Virus record (IMG/VR): IMGVR_UViG_3300023083_000102
Coordinates: 1 to 24,451 of that record
From: a virus
Length of the DNA stretch: 24,451 bases
Strand: one strand, 5' to 3'
Positions within the stretch are counted from its first letter, which is position 1, and every line of letters begins with the position of its first letter. Positions 1 through 7,444 of the stretch are shown here, piece after piece. Position numbers and translations under genes: made by a program. The notes under the pieces were generated by a model that searched no databases, was not told where the DNA came from, and saw nothing but the letters and a program-made list of their open reading frames with translations.

Positions 1-141
1 AGAGGGAGGGGAATAGTGAATGTATTAAGTTACAGTTGTGAAATTGTAGCCATTTAGCTTGAGGCATTGATTTTAGTTAGCGCCCTTTATAAAGCGTATC
101 ATAACCAATAAATATGCAGGAATGTGAGTCTGATGGTTGAG
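1..141. other. non-coding end of window
   Basis: No convincing reading frame on either strand and no recognisable RNA gene. The stretch lies just beyond the stop of the acyltransferase gene, so it may hold a transcript end or the edge of the phage, but I see no clear terminator hairpin or att-like repeat in it. Confidence 0.4.
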
Positions 142-1152
142 TTAATTATTTTTTATCAGATTTTTAAAGCAAAGTCTAATTGGAATATCGAACCAATATG
201 TTATTATGGTAGATAGAATAAATGTACTAAGAAGTCCTATGATTATCGAATAATTTAATCCAATTATAGGTGTTAGAAAGTCCTTTAGTGCAACACCAAC
301 CATGCTATGAATTAAATATATAGGGTATGATATGTTTCCTAGAAAAGAAAAAAAAGCAATTTTATAAAACTTTTTTTTCCTTCCAATGAGAACTAAGAAC
401 ATTATGATAAATATAGCATAGATTAAGGTATGCTCGACTGTATTTAAATAACTATTAATCATTACGCTTTCAGTATGGGAGATTGCTGTGACTAATATGG
501 TGAAAAGCAATATTGTTAGACGCCTTAAATTAACTCCAGACTGGTAAGAGACATAAAAAATTATTCCAGCAGAGAATGAATGTAAATGGCTAACCAATGG
601 AATTAGAGATCTGAGAATTATAAATAAGCGTGCAAATTGAGGATTTTCATTTTTACAGAAGAAATAAGCACCATTAAGTATAGCTGTCATTATTAATCCA
701 ATAACTATTATTGTTTCTATACTCCTTAATTTTTTAAATTTCCAAATTACGGCTATTGCGAAATAAAACATTAATTCTACATATAAAGTCCAATATACGC
801 CATTTAAATAAGTTGTCTTAAATAGCGGTTGCATCATTGTTAAATTGCCCAAAAGAAATTTGAAATCTATAGGTAATAAATGCTTTTCCAATATTGGTAT
901 AGTGATAAATGCAATTATTATCGAAAGCCAATAAGATGGGAAAAGCCTAATAAACCGAGAGATAAAGAACGTTTTAATACTATTAGCATTTATAATTGAC
1001 ATGAAAATAACAAAACCGCTTATTATGAAAAATAAATCCACGCCTGTACATCCATAACGGAATAAATTAAAATGAAATAGACAAACGGAAATTGCGGCCA
1101 GGCCTCTTAAAGCGTCAAGCTCATAAAATCTATTAGACTTATGTATAATCAT
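142..1152 (-). CDS. membrane acyltransferase (acyltransferase 3 / OafA-like)
   Basis: A protein of about 336 residues with many hydrophobic segments spread along its length. Near the N-terminus it has the family signature RFYELDALRG followed by a histidine in VCLFHF, then GVDLFFIISGF. This is the usual opening of acyltransferase-3 proteins, which move acetyl or other acyl groups onto lipopolysaccharide, capsule or exopolysaccharide in the inner membrane; the arginine and histidine are the residues expected to matter. Length fits the family core without the extra SGNH domain. I chose the ATG at 1152; a TTG nine bases upstream is also open. The gene follows the fibre genes with a gap of about 60 bases and is clearly more AT-rich than the capsid genes, which suggests a separate origin. 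In a phage the likely role is lysogenic conversion, meaning a change to the surface receptor. Family call firm, substrate unknown. Confidence 0.85.
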   Translation of the reverse strand: MIIHKSNRFYELDALRGLAAISVCLFHFNLFRYGCTGVDLFFIISGFVIFMSIINANSIKTFFISRFIRLFPSYWLSIIIAFITIPILEKHLLPIDFKFLLGNLTMMQPLFKTTYLNGVYWTLYVELMFYFAIAVIWKFKKLRSIETIIVIGLIMTAILNGAYFFCKNENPQFARLFIILRSLIPLVSHLHSFSAGIIFYVSYQSGVNLRRLTILLFTILVTAISHTESVMINSYLNTVEHTLIYAIFIIMFLVLIGRKKKFYKIAFFSFLGNISYPIYLIHSMVGVALKDFLTPIIGLNYSIIIGLLSTFILSTIITYWFDIPIRLCFKNLIKNN

Positions 1153-1213
1153 TAACTGCAAGTATAATGCATCTGTTTAATAGTTTGAATCAAATTTATT
1201 ATATAGACTTATA

Positions 1214-2956
1214 TTATGGGTTAGTTAAAGTGTATCCGTTTGTATTTAAAGTAGATGTACCATTTAATACATATGAGTTAATTACACTTACATTTCCTAA
1301 CAATTTTTTACTCCCACTTCCTGTTAATGTTAAATTCCTATATGTATTAGGGGCAATATCTTGCGGTCCTTCCAATGCGTATAAGAATGTATTTGGAGAA
1401 GCATTACAATCTAATGCTCCGATTTGCATAGGTGATTGAGTGTTTTTATATGTGAATGAACTATTTAAACCACCAGGTTGGACACTGAATTTTGACATAC
1501 TATTATCTCCATTTAGTATTCCAGTCGTGCCATAATTATTTGAGCTAATTAAAGTAACAGTAATCGCTCCCGATATTAAGATGTCAGCAGCTAACATAAG
1601 ACTACCGCCGCCGTTTTTAATAGACTGGTTATTGGTAGAGAATTTAAGGGTAGATCCTGAAGCTATAACGAAGTTTAAAAACCCTCTGATATCAATATCA
1701 ATTCCATTTCTAAATTCAATTAGACAAGGATAGTTGAATTGGAATATAAAATTGGATCCAAGTGCCAAGTATTTACCGGTAAAAATGGTTTCTCCATTAG
1801 AATGGTTTTTTATTATACCACCGCCAATAGCAGTTTGATTAAATGCACCAGTTACGATAAAATTGTAAGAAGAAAGTTCTAATGTTCCACCAGCTGTTGT
1901 CAGTGTAGTTAACGTTGTATCTCCACTTAGTTTTTTTGTTCCACTACCCTTAATAACCAAGCTTGAGTAAGCTGTATATGGCAACGTGTAATCCCCATTA
2001 TAGGTATATCCAATTGTTGACATTCCTCCATAATTAGGTATAAAGTTGCCTGTGCTCATCGGTTCTGTTGTAGTGCCTTGATGAAATATACCGCTAATTC
2101 TTAATGTTGAATTAGATGTTTCTCCATTTATACTTCCATTAACAACAAAGGGGGTGTTTGAGGTTACTGTAACTATCGAGTTACCCATAATAAGTATGTT
2201 ATTATAGTTTTCATAGCCAGAAGTACCGCCACCTCCATTAAAAGTCAATTGAATATTAGGCCCGTTTAAATAGATATTTCCAGTTCCTAAATTGAATATT
2301 ACTCCCCTGTAGTCAACTAGTATACCTGTGTTGAACTCTATATCGGCATTTATTGTATTGTTGAAAATTGCCGGTGAAGATATATTTATAGACATAAGCA
2401 GCCCTACAAAAGTAATTTTTCCGGCTTGGGTAAGTTTATAAAGCGTAGGGTTACCTCCGCTGTTACCGCCATTTAAGGTGGTTGTGCCGGTAACTGTTAA
2501 TTCTCCATGAATATACTTGTTGCCTCCGCCGGATATAGTTAAGTTGTAATAAGGGAGGTACATAATATCCTGATCACCAAATCGTGCATATTCTATTGTG
2601 CTTGCGCCTGGTAAGAAGTTATCAATAAAGTTATTAACCCCTGATAGTTTTATAAAACTGGGTGTTGCTGATTGGTCAATAGTACCTGTAGCTTGCAGAT
2701 CACCCGTTATAGTCAAGGTAACGTTACTTAGCTTTAAAATGCCTTTTACATATACGTTTTTTACAGTGGCGTTAATATTAGCGGTTACTGTATGATAGAT
2801 GTATACAGTATCTCCGGCTTGTGGGGAATTGTTTCTTTTACGGCCATTGCTTAGCCAGATGGCGGGGTTGTTCCAGTTGCCGTCTGCTATGGAATACCAC
2901 ACATTTGCCTTTCGCAAGGTTGTAACATGTATGGGGGAGGTGGATAAGCTTATCAT
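1214..2956 (-). CDS. beta-rich repeat fibre or adhesin-like virion protein
   Basis: 580 residues, rich in Gly, Asn, Thr and Ser, without a signal peptide. Residues about 20-75 (W20, GNWNNPAIW, then AGDTVYI and alternating hydrophobic strands) resemble the start of a G8-like or right-handed beta-helix domain. A motif of the form Y-x-(N/S)-L-x-(I/L)-x-G-(S/G)-G-x-K-x-(I/L)-x-G recurs at about 137-151, 330-346 and 539-555, which suggests a stacked beta-solenoid. The ATG lies one base after the stop of the upstream gene, so the two are translationally coupled. The place at the distal end of the structural genes, after a collagen-like protein, fits a receptor-binding fibre or spike. No catalytic motif was recognised, so depolymerase activity is not claimed. 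Base composition is lower in GC than in the capsid genes. Confidence 0.6.
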   Translation of the reverse strand: MISLSTSPIHVTTLRKANVWYSIADGNWNNPAIWLSNGRKRNNSPQAGDTVYIYHTVTANINATVKNVYVKGILKLSNVTLTITGDLQATGTIDQSATPSFIKLSGVNNFIDNFLPGASTIEYARFGDQDIMYLPYYNLTISGGGNKYIHGELTVTGTTTLNGGNSGGNPTLYKLTQAGKITFVGLLMSINISSPAIFNNTINADIEFNTGILVDYRGVIFNLGTGNIYLNGPNIQLTFNGGGGTSGYENYNNILIMGNSIVTVTSNTPFVVNGSINGETSNSTLRISGIFHQGTTTEPMSTGNFIPNYGGMSTIGYTYNGDYTLPYTAYSSLVIKGSGTKKLSGDTTLTTLTTAGGTLELSSYNFIVTGAFNQTAIGGGIIKNHSNGETIFTGKYLALGSNFIFQFNYPCLIEFRNGIDIDIRGFLNFVIASGSTLKFSTNNQSIKNGGGSLMLAADILISGAITVTLISSNNYGTTGILNGDNSMSKFSVQPGGLNSSFTYKNTQSPMQIGALDCNASPNTFLYALEGPQDIAPNTYRNLTLTGSGSKKLLGNVSVINSYVLNGTSTLNTNGYTLTNP

Positions 2957-2957
2957 T

Positions 2958-3389
2958 TTAGAAACTCCTTAGTTTTGCTGATACGTACACATCGGCAGTT
3001 AAAGCGGCTTTATTTCTAACATAAATAGAGATACCGGGCTCCAGGGTGATTACACGGTTACCTGCGAGATCCAGATCAAACAGTATAGGAGAGAGACCAG
3101 CCAGTGATGCCAATGCAGTTGTGCCATTATTGCCCGAGTTGGCCGGGACTGCGATTTGTACACGGTTAAAATAATCGGTAGTGTTTGAGCCTGTTGCGCA
3201 AATAATAATATCAAAGTTACGTGCAGTTGTTTCCAGGCTTCTGAAAAGAACATCTAACACAATACTTGAATTGGTTGCGCCGGTAACAATTAGCATATCG
3301 CTATTAATGGGAAGCCCCGATGCCAGTTTTACTGCAGGATAAGTGCCGGTTAGCGTAGCAAAGGACGTTGTGTTTGAGCTGCTGTTCAT
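2958..3389 (-). CDS. small virion or fibre-associated protein, unknown
   Basis: 143 residues, rich in Thr, Ser, Ala and Asn, with alternating hydrophobic positions (for example NRVITLEPGISIYVRNKAAL), as in small beta-sandwich fibre or decoration proteins. No family recognised. Its ATG overlaps the stop of the collagen-like gene by four bases (ATGA) and its stop is one base from the next ATG, so it is locked between two fibre-type genes and is probably made with them. It could be a fibre tip, a trimerisation partner or a head fibre base. Not an enzyme by any visible motif. Confidence 0.55.
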   Translation of the reverse strand: MNSSSNTTSFATLTGTYPAVKLASGLPINSDMLIVTGATNSSIVLDVLFRSLETTARNFDIIICATGSNTTDYFNRVQIAVPANSGNNGTTALASLAGLSPILFDLDLAGNRVITLEPGISIYVRNKAALTADVYVSAKLRSF

Positions 3390-4375
3390 AATATAGATTG
3401 ATAAAAGTTATAAGAAAAGTTACCGGCTGATACAGCCGGGTTTATCCATTGCGTATCGTAATTTGTTGGGGAGGTTTTTACCAGCATTTGCCCTGTTGCC
3501 CCGCCTGTGGGTACCCCTTGTCCGGGAGAGCCTTGTGGCCCTGTGGCTCCGGTTGTGCCCTGGGTACCAGAAGCTCCGGTATTTCCGGTAGGCCCGATAG
3601 GGCCTTGCTCGCCTGTTGGCCCTTGTGTCCCTGCAACTCCAGTAGCCCCTGCTGGCCCTTGTGGTCCTGCTATACCTTGCGGCCCTTGCGCGCCGTCGGC
3701 ACCTGCCGACCCTGTGGGGCCGGTTGCGCCTTGTGCGCCGTCAGGGCCTACTATCGATATTCCTGCTCCCCAAACGCCGGCGGTTTTTGGGCCGAAAAGC
3801 CTGAGCGTATTGGTATTGATGTAAAAGTCGCCATTGTTGCCGTCGGTGGTGTTGGATGGGTTTGTTACGCCGCTTAAAATTGTTTTGCCGTTTAAGCCTA
3901 CCGGGCCAATATTTCCTTTTTCGCCCCTTGGCCCTTGCGGGCCGGTTTGCATGGAGAATGCCTGATTCCAATTTCCTGTAATCTTTTGGTAAAAGATCCC
4001 CGTTAGCGTATCAATATAGCTATCAGCATTTTTACCTGTGGCTGTACCGGGCAGGCCGGCTCCGTAGAGTAAAGTTCCGTCGGCAGCGTTGGTTTCGGGT
4101 AGTGTGTAAACAATGGCCCAGGTGCCGGTAAGTTTCTGTGCAAATTGGCCGGTTGTGGTTTTAACAAATACATCGCCATTTTTACCCGCTGTGTTTTGAG
4201 GCATCTGCGTTCCAAAGGTTAGAGATGCGCCGGCTGTGAGGTTTGCGTTAAGGTAATCTAAAAGCTGACTAACAGAGAACTGATAATCAATGCCATTATT
4301 TACCAGCAGTGATACATCGGCAGCGCTGAGGCCTGGCGCTATGGGGAGTTCGGTTATTTTTTTGTCTGTTGCCAT
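3386..4375 (-). CDS. collagen-like tail fibre protein
   Basis: 329 residues. The N-terminus (KKITELPIAPGL) is of a type common in phage fibre and virion-attachment proteins. Three copies of a unit of the form G-(K/N)-N-(G/A)-D-x-(F/Y)-x-x-x-(T/N)-T-G-x-(F/Y)-x-x-K-x-(T/A)-G-x-W occur at about 62-90, 113-140 and 178-204, probably small beta domains. Gly-X-Y collagen repeats run at about 145-162 and 210-288, rich in GPQG, GATG and GPTG triplets, and would form a trimeric rod. The C-terminal LVKTSPTNYDTQW motif is frequent at fibre ends. The ATG overlaps the stop of the connector gene by one base (TAATG). The GC-rich repeat tract creates long Pro- and Ala-rich open frames on the other strand that are not genes. 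Confidence 0.8.
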   Translation of the reverse strand: MATDKKITELPIAPGLSAADVSLLVNNGIDYQFSVSQLLDYLNANLTAGASLTFGTQMPQNTAGKNGDVFVKTTTGQFAQKLTGTWAIVYTLPETNAADGTLLYGAGLPGTATGKNADSYIDTLTGIFYQKITGNWNQAFSMQTGPQGPRGEKGNIGPVGLNGKTILSGVTNPSNTTDGNNGDFYINTNTLRLFGPKTAGVWGAGISIVGPDGAQGATGPTGSAGADGAQGPQGIAGPQGPAGATGVAGTQGPTGEQGPIGPTGNTGASGTQGTTGATGPQGSPGQGVPTGGATGQMLVKTSPTNYDTQWINPAVSAGNFSYNFYQSIL

Positions 4376-5025
4376 TAGTATAAATAATCGGTTATAAATT
4401 GTTCGGTACTGATGTTATCAGCCGGGAAGTTAAAGTCTGTCCTGTCTACCGCGCGGATACGTGGCCCGGCTTGCCTGCTGGCTTTGTTCTTGCGGTTATA
4501 ATGCCATGCCGGGAAAGCTTCGTTGTGATCCAGCAGAAATCTTTCGGCTTCATTGCAGTATGCATTTGCTGTACTTCGTTGTTGCTGAACCAGTTTTACA
4601 ATGTCTTTGGCGGGCAGGGCATCTGCGTTATCATAACGTTTGGTAACCGGGCCGGTAGCAGTATAGTGCACGGCATCAGCCTCAATAAAGCGGGCAAAGG
4701 CAAAGTAGGAAAGAACGGGCTGCAGGCCCTGGTAAAGTACCACGTATCCGTGTTCGTCCAGGTATTCGCTGCCGTTGAGCAGGTCTTTGTAATGCTGCGG
4801 TGCGTCATCTTTAAGAACGCCGTCGGTATCCAGGTTTTTGATCAGATCATAGTATAAAGCATAACCCAAAAAAGGTTTCAGATCAAGTTCCTGTGCTTTT
4901 TGGATAAAAATTTTTATCCGATCGGGTTTAACATTTGCAGCAATATCTTCAAAACGTTTTAAGGTTTCGGGGGTAATAAGAGCGCCCCTGCCCCCTGAAG
5001 GGAGCGTTTGTGAGTCGGTTGACAT
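4375..5025 (-). CDS. head-tail connector-like protein (DUF6712-like)
   Basis: About 216 residues from the ATG at 5025 (MSTDSQTLPS). The frame stays open upstream to 5121, but that part would overlap the portal gene and be read through a GC-rich repeat, so the later start is preferred. The body has LITPETLKRFEDIAANV, then KAQELDLKPFLGYALYYDL, then YVVLYQGLQPVLSYFAFARFIE and VTKRYDN. That is the pattern I know from Bacteroidota phage proteins placed after the portal (DUF6712-like), believed to be head-tail adaptors of the gp6 type. It sits directly after the portal and before the fibre genes. The peptide TLPSGGRGA near the N-terminus is encoded by one arm of the repeat pair at 4991-5066. Role inferred from pattern and position. 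Confidence 0.6.
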   Translation of the reverse strand: MSTDSQTLPSGGRGALITPETLKRFEDIAANVKPDRIKIFIQKAQELDLKPFLGYALYYDLIKNLDTDGVLKDDAPQHYKDLLNGSEYLDEHGYVVLYQGLQPVLSYFAFARFIEADAVHYTATGPVTKRYDNADALPAKDIVKLVQQQRSTANAYCNEAERFLLDHNEAFPAWHYNRKNKASRQAGPRIRAVDRTDFNFPADNISTEQFITDYLY

Positions 5026-5066
5026 ATTAATTTTATAAATAAGGGTTAAAAACTCCCCCTTCAGGG
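4991..5066. repeat. paired inverted GC-rich repeat (REPIN-like) no. 1
   Basis: Two copies of a CCCCCTGAAGGG-type palindrome, 4991-5004 and 5053-5066, in opposite orientation with a spacer of 48 bases. The arm at 5053-5066 lies a few bases past the portal stop codon; the other arm is read as the start of the connector protein. It is the same family as the repeats near 6358, 8664 and 10672. Confidence 0.65.
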
Positions 5067-5068
5067 TT

Positions 5069-6349
5069 TTAGGAGGCTTTGCACATTGCTTCTGCCTCGG
5101 CCTGTTTAAAACCGTAAGCATGTACCAATGCTGCTATTTTATTGAGATTGGGGATTGTTGATTGCAACAATTGGTTAATTGCTGCGCCGGCTTTTATACC
5201 GATGGTGTCATCCGCTACGTTTGCAGGCACCGGGATAATGTTCCAGTTGCCGGCCGGGTTAATATTGGTGTAATAATTATCAAAGATCTCCTGCAGTGTT
5301 TCGCTTAGCTCCAGCCTGTCGGGCGAGGTGTTGTCGTTAAATTCGCGGATGGCCTGTTTTTTTTCGCCGCCGTTGCTTAAGCCCGATGACTTTTCGGCGT
5401 TGATGAGTTCCTTAGGCACTGAAAAACCTTTGATGATGCGGGCCTCTACAGAGCGCTCGGTGCTTTCAAAAAGCTTATCGTTATTCTGGATGGCGTATGG
5501 CTGAAACTCTGGTTTGGCACTTTCATCTTCATATTCTATAACGATGATCTTCTGTGCGCTTTTGGCTCCCTGGAATGTACCCAGGTCTTTTTCTAACTGC
5601 GACGGCGTATTAACTCCGCTGCCACTATCGGTACTGTTATCTGCTTCTTCGCGGCGCGATTGCATAAACAGCATGGTGGATGGCAGGAAACCGGTAGTTA
5701 CCTCGCGGTTGTTAAAGATTTTGATACCGGCTTCGGTTTCAAAATCCTCCCAAACAGAATCTGCTTCAATCAGCGGATAATCATCCACTTCGGGGTTAAA
5801 GTAAAATAACTGTCCTTTGTATTTATCCCATCCGCCGGCTACCTGTACCTGCTGCTTAATCGTTTCTTCACCAGGGTTGTATTTATTCAGGAAAGTGATC
5901 TTGCTGCGCATGATGTTTTTCCAGGTTTTGCGGCCCCAATCGTTATAGATAGCAAATTTGCCGGCAGTTTCCGTGTTGTCGGTATCGCCCATGCGGATGT
6001 CCTCGAACTTTACATAGTTTACCGAAGTTATTTTGCAATTGGCGTTGTAGTTTACATGGATGCCGAATCCGCTGAACAGGGCTTTATCTGTAGCAATGGC
6101 TTTTAAAAGTTTGGCTAATGTGAGCCCTTTGCTGTTTATTACTTGTTTGCCCAGCGCAGCTTCTTCAAAGCCATTGCCGCCTATAAACTTGGCCCTCTTG
6201 TTCCAGCAATCTTTGGCGGTTGGCGATTGTGCCACCAGTTCCAGCATGCGTTGCGGGTAGGCGTTATCCATATCGTAGTTAAGAATGCCGAAGGTTTGAT
6301 TGGGCCTTACCAAGATCCGCCGGTCAATTTGTGGTAAGTAGGTTTTCAT
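5069..6349 (-). CDS. putative portal protein
   Basis: 426 residues. The start (RRILVRPNQTFGILNYDMDN, then YPQRMLELVAQSPTAKDCWNKRAKFIGGNGF) is of the type seen in Bacteroidota phage portal proteins: an N-terminal alpha/beta part followed by a long middle region with charged helices. Around residues 320-360 IIKGFSVPKELI, SSGLSNGG and REFNDNTSPDR match the portal wing/stem pattern in which a helix precedes the stem. Portals form the twelve-fold ring at one capsid vertex through which the terminase loads DNA. Its ATG overlaps the preceding stop by four bases (ATGA). It is followed by the connector gene, which supports the call. Unlike in most phages, it lies about 16 kb downstream of the large terminase. 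The call rests on pattern and neighbours, not on a search. Confidence 0.6.
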   Translation of the reverse strand: MKTYLPQIDRRILVRPNQTFGILNYDMDNAYPQRMLELVAQSPTAKDCWNKRAKFIGGNGFEEAALGKQVINSKGLTLAKLLKAIATDKALFSGFGIHVNYNANCKITSVNYVKFEDIRMGDTDNTETAGKFAIYNDWGRKTWKNIMRSKITFLNKYNPGEETIKQQVQVAGGWDKYKGQLFYFNPEVDDYPLIEADSVWEDFETEAGIKIFNNREVTTGFLPSTMLFMQSRREEADNSTDSGSGVNTPSQLEKDLGTFQGAKSAQKIIVIEYEDESAKPEFQPYAIQNNDKLFESTERSVEARIIKGFSVPKELINAEKSSGLSNGGEKKQAIREFNDNTSPDRLELSETLQEIFDNYYTNINPAGNWNIIPVPANVADDTIGIKAGAAINQLLQSTIPNLNKIAALVHAYGFKQAEAEAMCKAS

Positions 6350-6615
6350 TTTGCAGCCTCCCTGCCCCCTAAAGAGGGAGTTATTTTTTCAGTTGTTATT
6401 TTTCTTACCCTTTTCTCTTTTGCTTTAGGCTTTTCGCTTTCTGTTTCTTCAGAAACTTCCGCTTCGGGGGGCAGAGGGGCAAACAGGCCGGCTATGTGCG
6501 GGTATTTTTCCAAATACCATTCGGCTTCCTGGTCGGTAAGGTTGTCGTTATTATGAACGGCCGCCGAGCCCGGGACGAATTGATGGTTACCTGGTTTCAG
6601 GATGTATTTTTTCAT
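6346..6615 (-). CDS. small hypothetical protein before the portal gene
   Basis: About 89 residues from the ATG at 6615 (MKKYILKPGNHQFVPGSAAVHNN). An open frame continues to 6681, but it runs through an inverted-repeat tract and gives a Met- and Asn-rich leader unlike a protein, so the later start is chosen. The N-terminal half (LTDQEAEWYLEKYPHIAGLF) looks folded. The C-terminal half is charged and of low complexity (Glu, Lys, Pro), and its last residues (TPSLGGREAAK) are encoded by a GC-rich palindrome. Such short Lys/Glu-tailed proteins often lie near capsid genes in this phage group. No function known. Four-base overlap with the portal gene. Confidence 0.55.
   Translation of the reverse strand: MKKYILKPGNHQFVPGSAAVHNNDNLTDQEAEWYLEKYPHIAGLFAPLPPEAEVSEETESEKPKAKEKRVRKITTEKITPSLGGREAAK
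6358..6480. repeat. paired inverted GC-rich repeat (REPIN-like) no. 2
   Basis: Arm one at 6358-6380 contains CCCTGCCCCCTAAAGAGGGAG; read on the minus strand it has the form CTCCCTCTTTAGGGGGC. Arm two at about 6456-6480 (TTCCGCTTCGGGGGGCAGAG) has the same form on the plus strand. Both arms lie inside the reading frame of the small protein before the portal and encode its last residues and the LPPEAE segment. The second arm is degenerate, so the pairing is less sure than for the repeats at 4991 and 10672. Confidence 0.45.
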
Positions 6616-6623
6616 GCAGTTTA

Positions 6624-6713
6624 GTTGATGGTTCATGGATTTGTAGTTCATGCACATTAGGGTAGATGGTTCATAGTACATTGCTCAAATGCCACAAACT
6701 ATGAACCATCAAC
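6624..6713. repeat. AT-rich inverted repeats between two genes
   Basis: GTTGATGGTTCAT at 6624-6636 and GATGGTTCATAGT at 6665-6677 are each perfectly complementary over 13 bases to the tract at 6698-6713 (ACTATGAACCATC and ATGAACCATCAAC, overlapping). So two hairpins compete for one right arm. The element lies between the tube-like gene and the small protein gene and pushes an open frame upstream of the latter. It may act as an RNA hairpin in the late transcript or be an inert repeat. Confidence 0.7.
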
Positions 6714-6723
6714 TTTTAACTAA

Positions 6724-7311
6724 CTATGCTACCAGGGTTTCCAACGCGGCAATGGTGCTTGCATAAGTGGCGCTGCCGCCGCCCGTTGGTGCAACTGATA
6801 CAGCACGCGGCGGGTATGGCTCCTTCAGTTTATCCGGGTTGGTTAATTTGATTTTGTAACCACCATCTAAAGCTTCGTCGGTCGCGTTGCGTTCTGCTTC
6901 GGTTACGATCATGCCGTTTACGGCACCAAATAGTTCGATGGCAGAATCGCTGTCTTTATAATTATTTACCACAATGGCTTTTACGCGGCCATAACCCATT
7001 GCCATTAATTGTGCTTTAACATCTACCGATAAGCCGGCTATGTTAAAGTCGATCTCCTCGGTATAACGCGGGCCAACCTGTGTTTTGGCCAGTTTGCTTG
7101 TGGTGTTAAAACTGTTGTTGGTGCCCTCAAATTTGTAAACCTTGGCACTGCCTACTGCTGTAAGGCCGGTTATAATAAGCGGATTTGTGGTATCATAAGT
7201 TAAGGCAATATCATCTTGGTTGAAGATATACACTACATCTTCAATACCGGATGTGATAGGTTCGCTGGCGGCAAGGCTAAAGCCTGCGTTTATTTTGTTG
7301 TAGATTGACAT
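6724..7311 (-). CDS. putative major tail tube protein
   Basis: 195 residues, mixed beta pattern with no membrane segment. VYIFNQDDIALTY, KVYKFEGTNNSFNTTSKL, RYTEEIDFNIAGL, MGYGRVKAIVVNNY and IELFGAVNGMIVTEAER succeed each other as strands. This fits the double-sheet fold of tail tube proteins, and the C-terminal tail is Pro/Gly/Ala-rich. Genes of this size between capsid and connector genes are often tube proteins in Bacteroidota phages. A capsid decoration or neck protein is an alternative, because the tape measure gene lies upstream rather than downstream here. ATG at 7311, with 130 bases of repeat-bearing spacer before it. Confidence 0.4.
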   Translation of the reverse strand: MSIYNKINAGFSLAASEPITSGIEDVVYIFNQDDIALTYDTTNPLIITGLTAVGSAKVYKFEGTNNSFNTTSKLAKTQVGPRYTEEIDFNIAGLSVDVKAQLMAMGYGRVKAIVVNNYKDSDSAIELFGAVNGMIVTEAERNATDEALDGGYKIKLTNPDKLKEPYPPRAVSVAPTGGGSATYASTIAALETLVA

Positions 7312-7361
7312 GGAGTTGATTGATTATGTTAGATGGGTTGAATTAATAAATTGGTATCAAG

Positions 7362-7433
7362 TAGTTAGTATCAAGTATCAAGATCTGATCGGGTGACAAA
7401 AGGGGAATTGGTCTTGCTACTTGATACTAACTA
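7362..7433. repeat. perfect 16-bp inverted repeat between capsid and tube-like genes
   Basis: TAGTTAGTATCAAGTA at 7362-7377 and its exact reverse complement at 7418-7433, with a 40-base loop. Part of the unit repeats directly (GTATCAAG, TATCAAGTAG, GTATCAAGAT). It lies just downstream of the capsid stop (7445), so it could form the 3' hairpin of the capsid message or attenuate reading into the next gene. It has no U-tract typical of an intrinsic terminator. Confidence 0.75.
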
Positions 7434-7444
7434 TTTGCTACTGT

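Noticed and set aside
3449-3877. Pro-, Ala-, Cys- and Gly-rich open frames on the plus strand
   Set aside because: They are the complement of the Gly-X-Y repeat tract of the collagen-like gene; composition is a mirror of the repeats.
4399-4857. Long plus-strand frame opposite the connector gene
   Set aside because: Shadow of a well-supported minus-strand gene with gene overlaps on both sides; no motif of its own.
5026-5121. Extended N-terminus of the connector protein
   Set aside because: It would overlap the portal gene and be translated through a repeat arm; the ATG at 5025 gives the expected family start.
6616-6681. Extended N-terminus of the small protein before the portal
   Set aside because: It is read through the ATGAACC inverted-repeat tract and gives a Met/Asn-rich leader; the ATG at 6615 is better.
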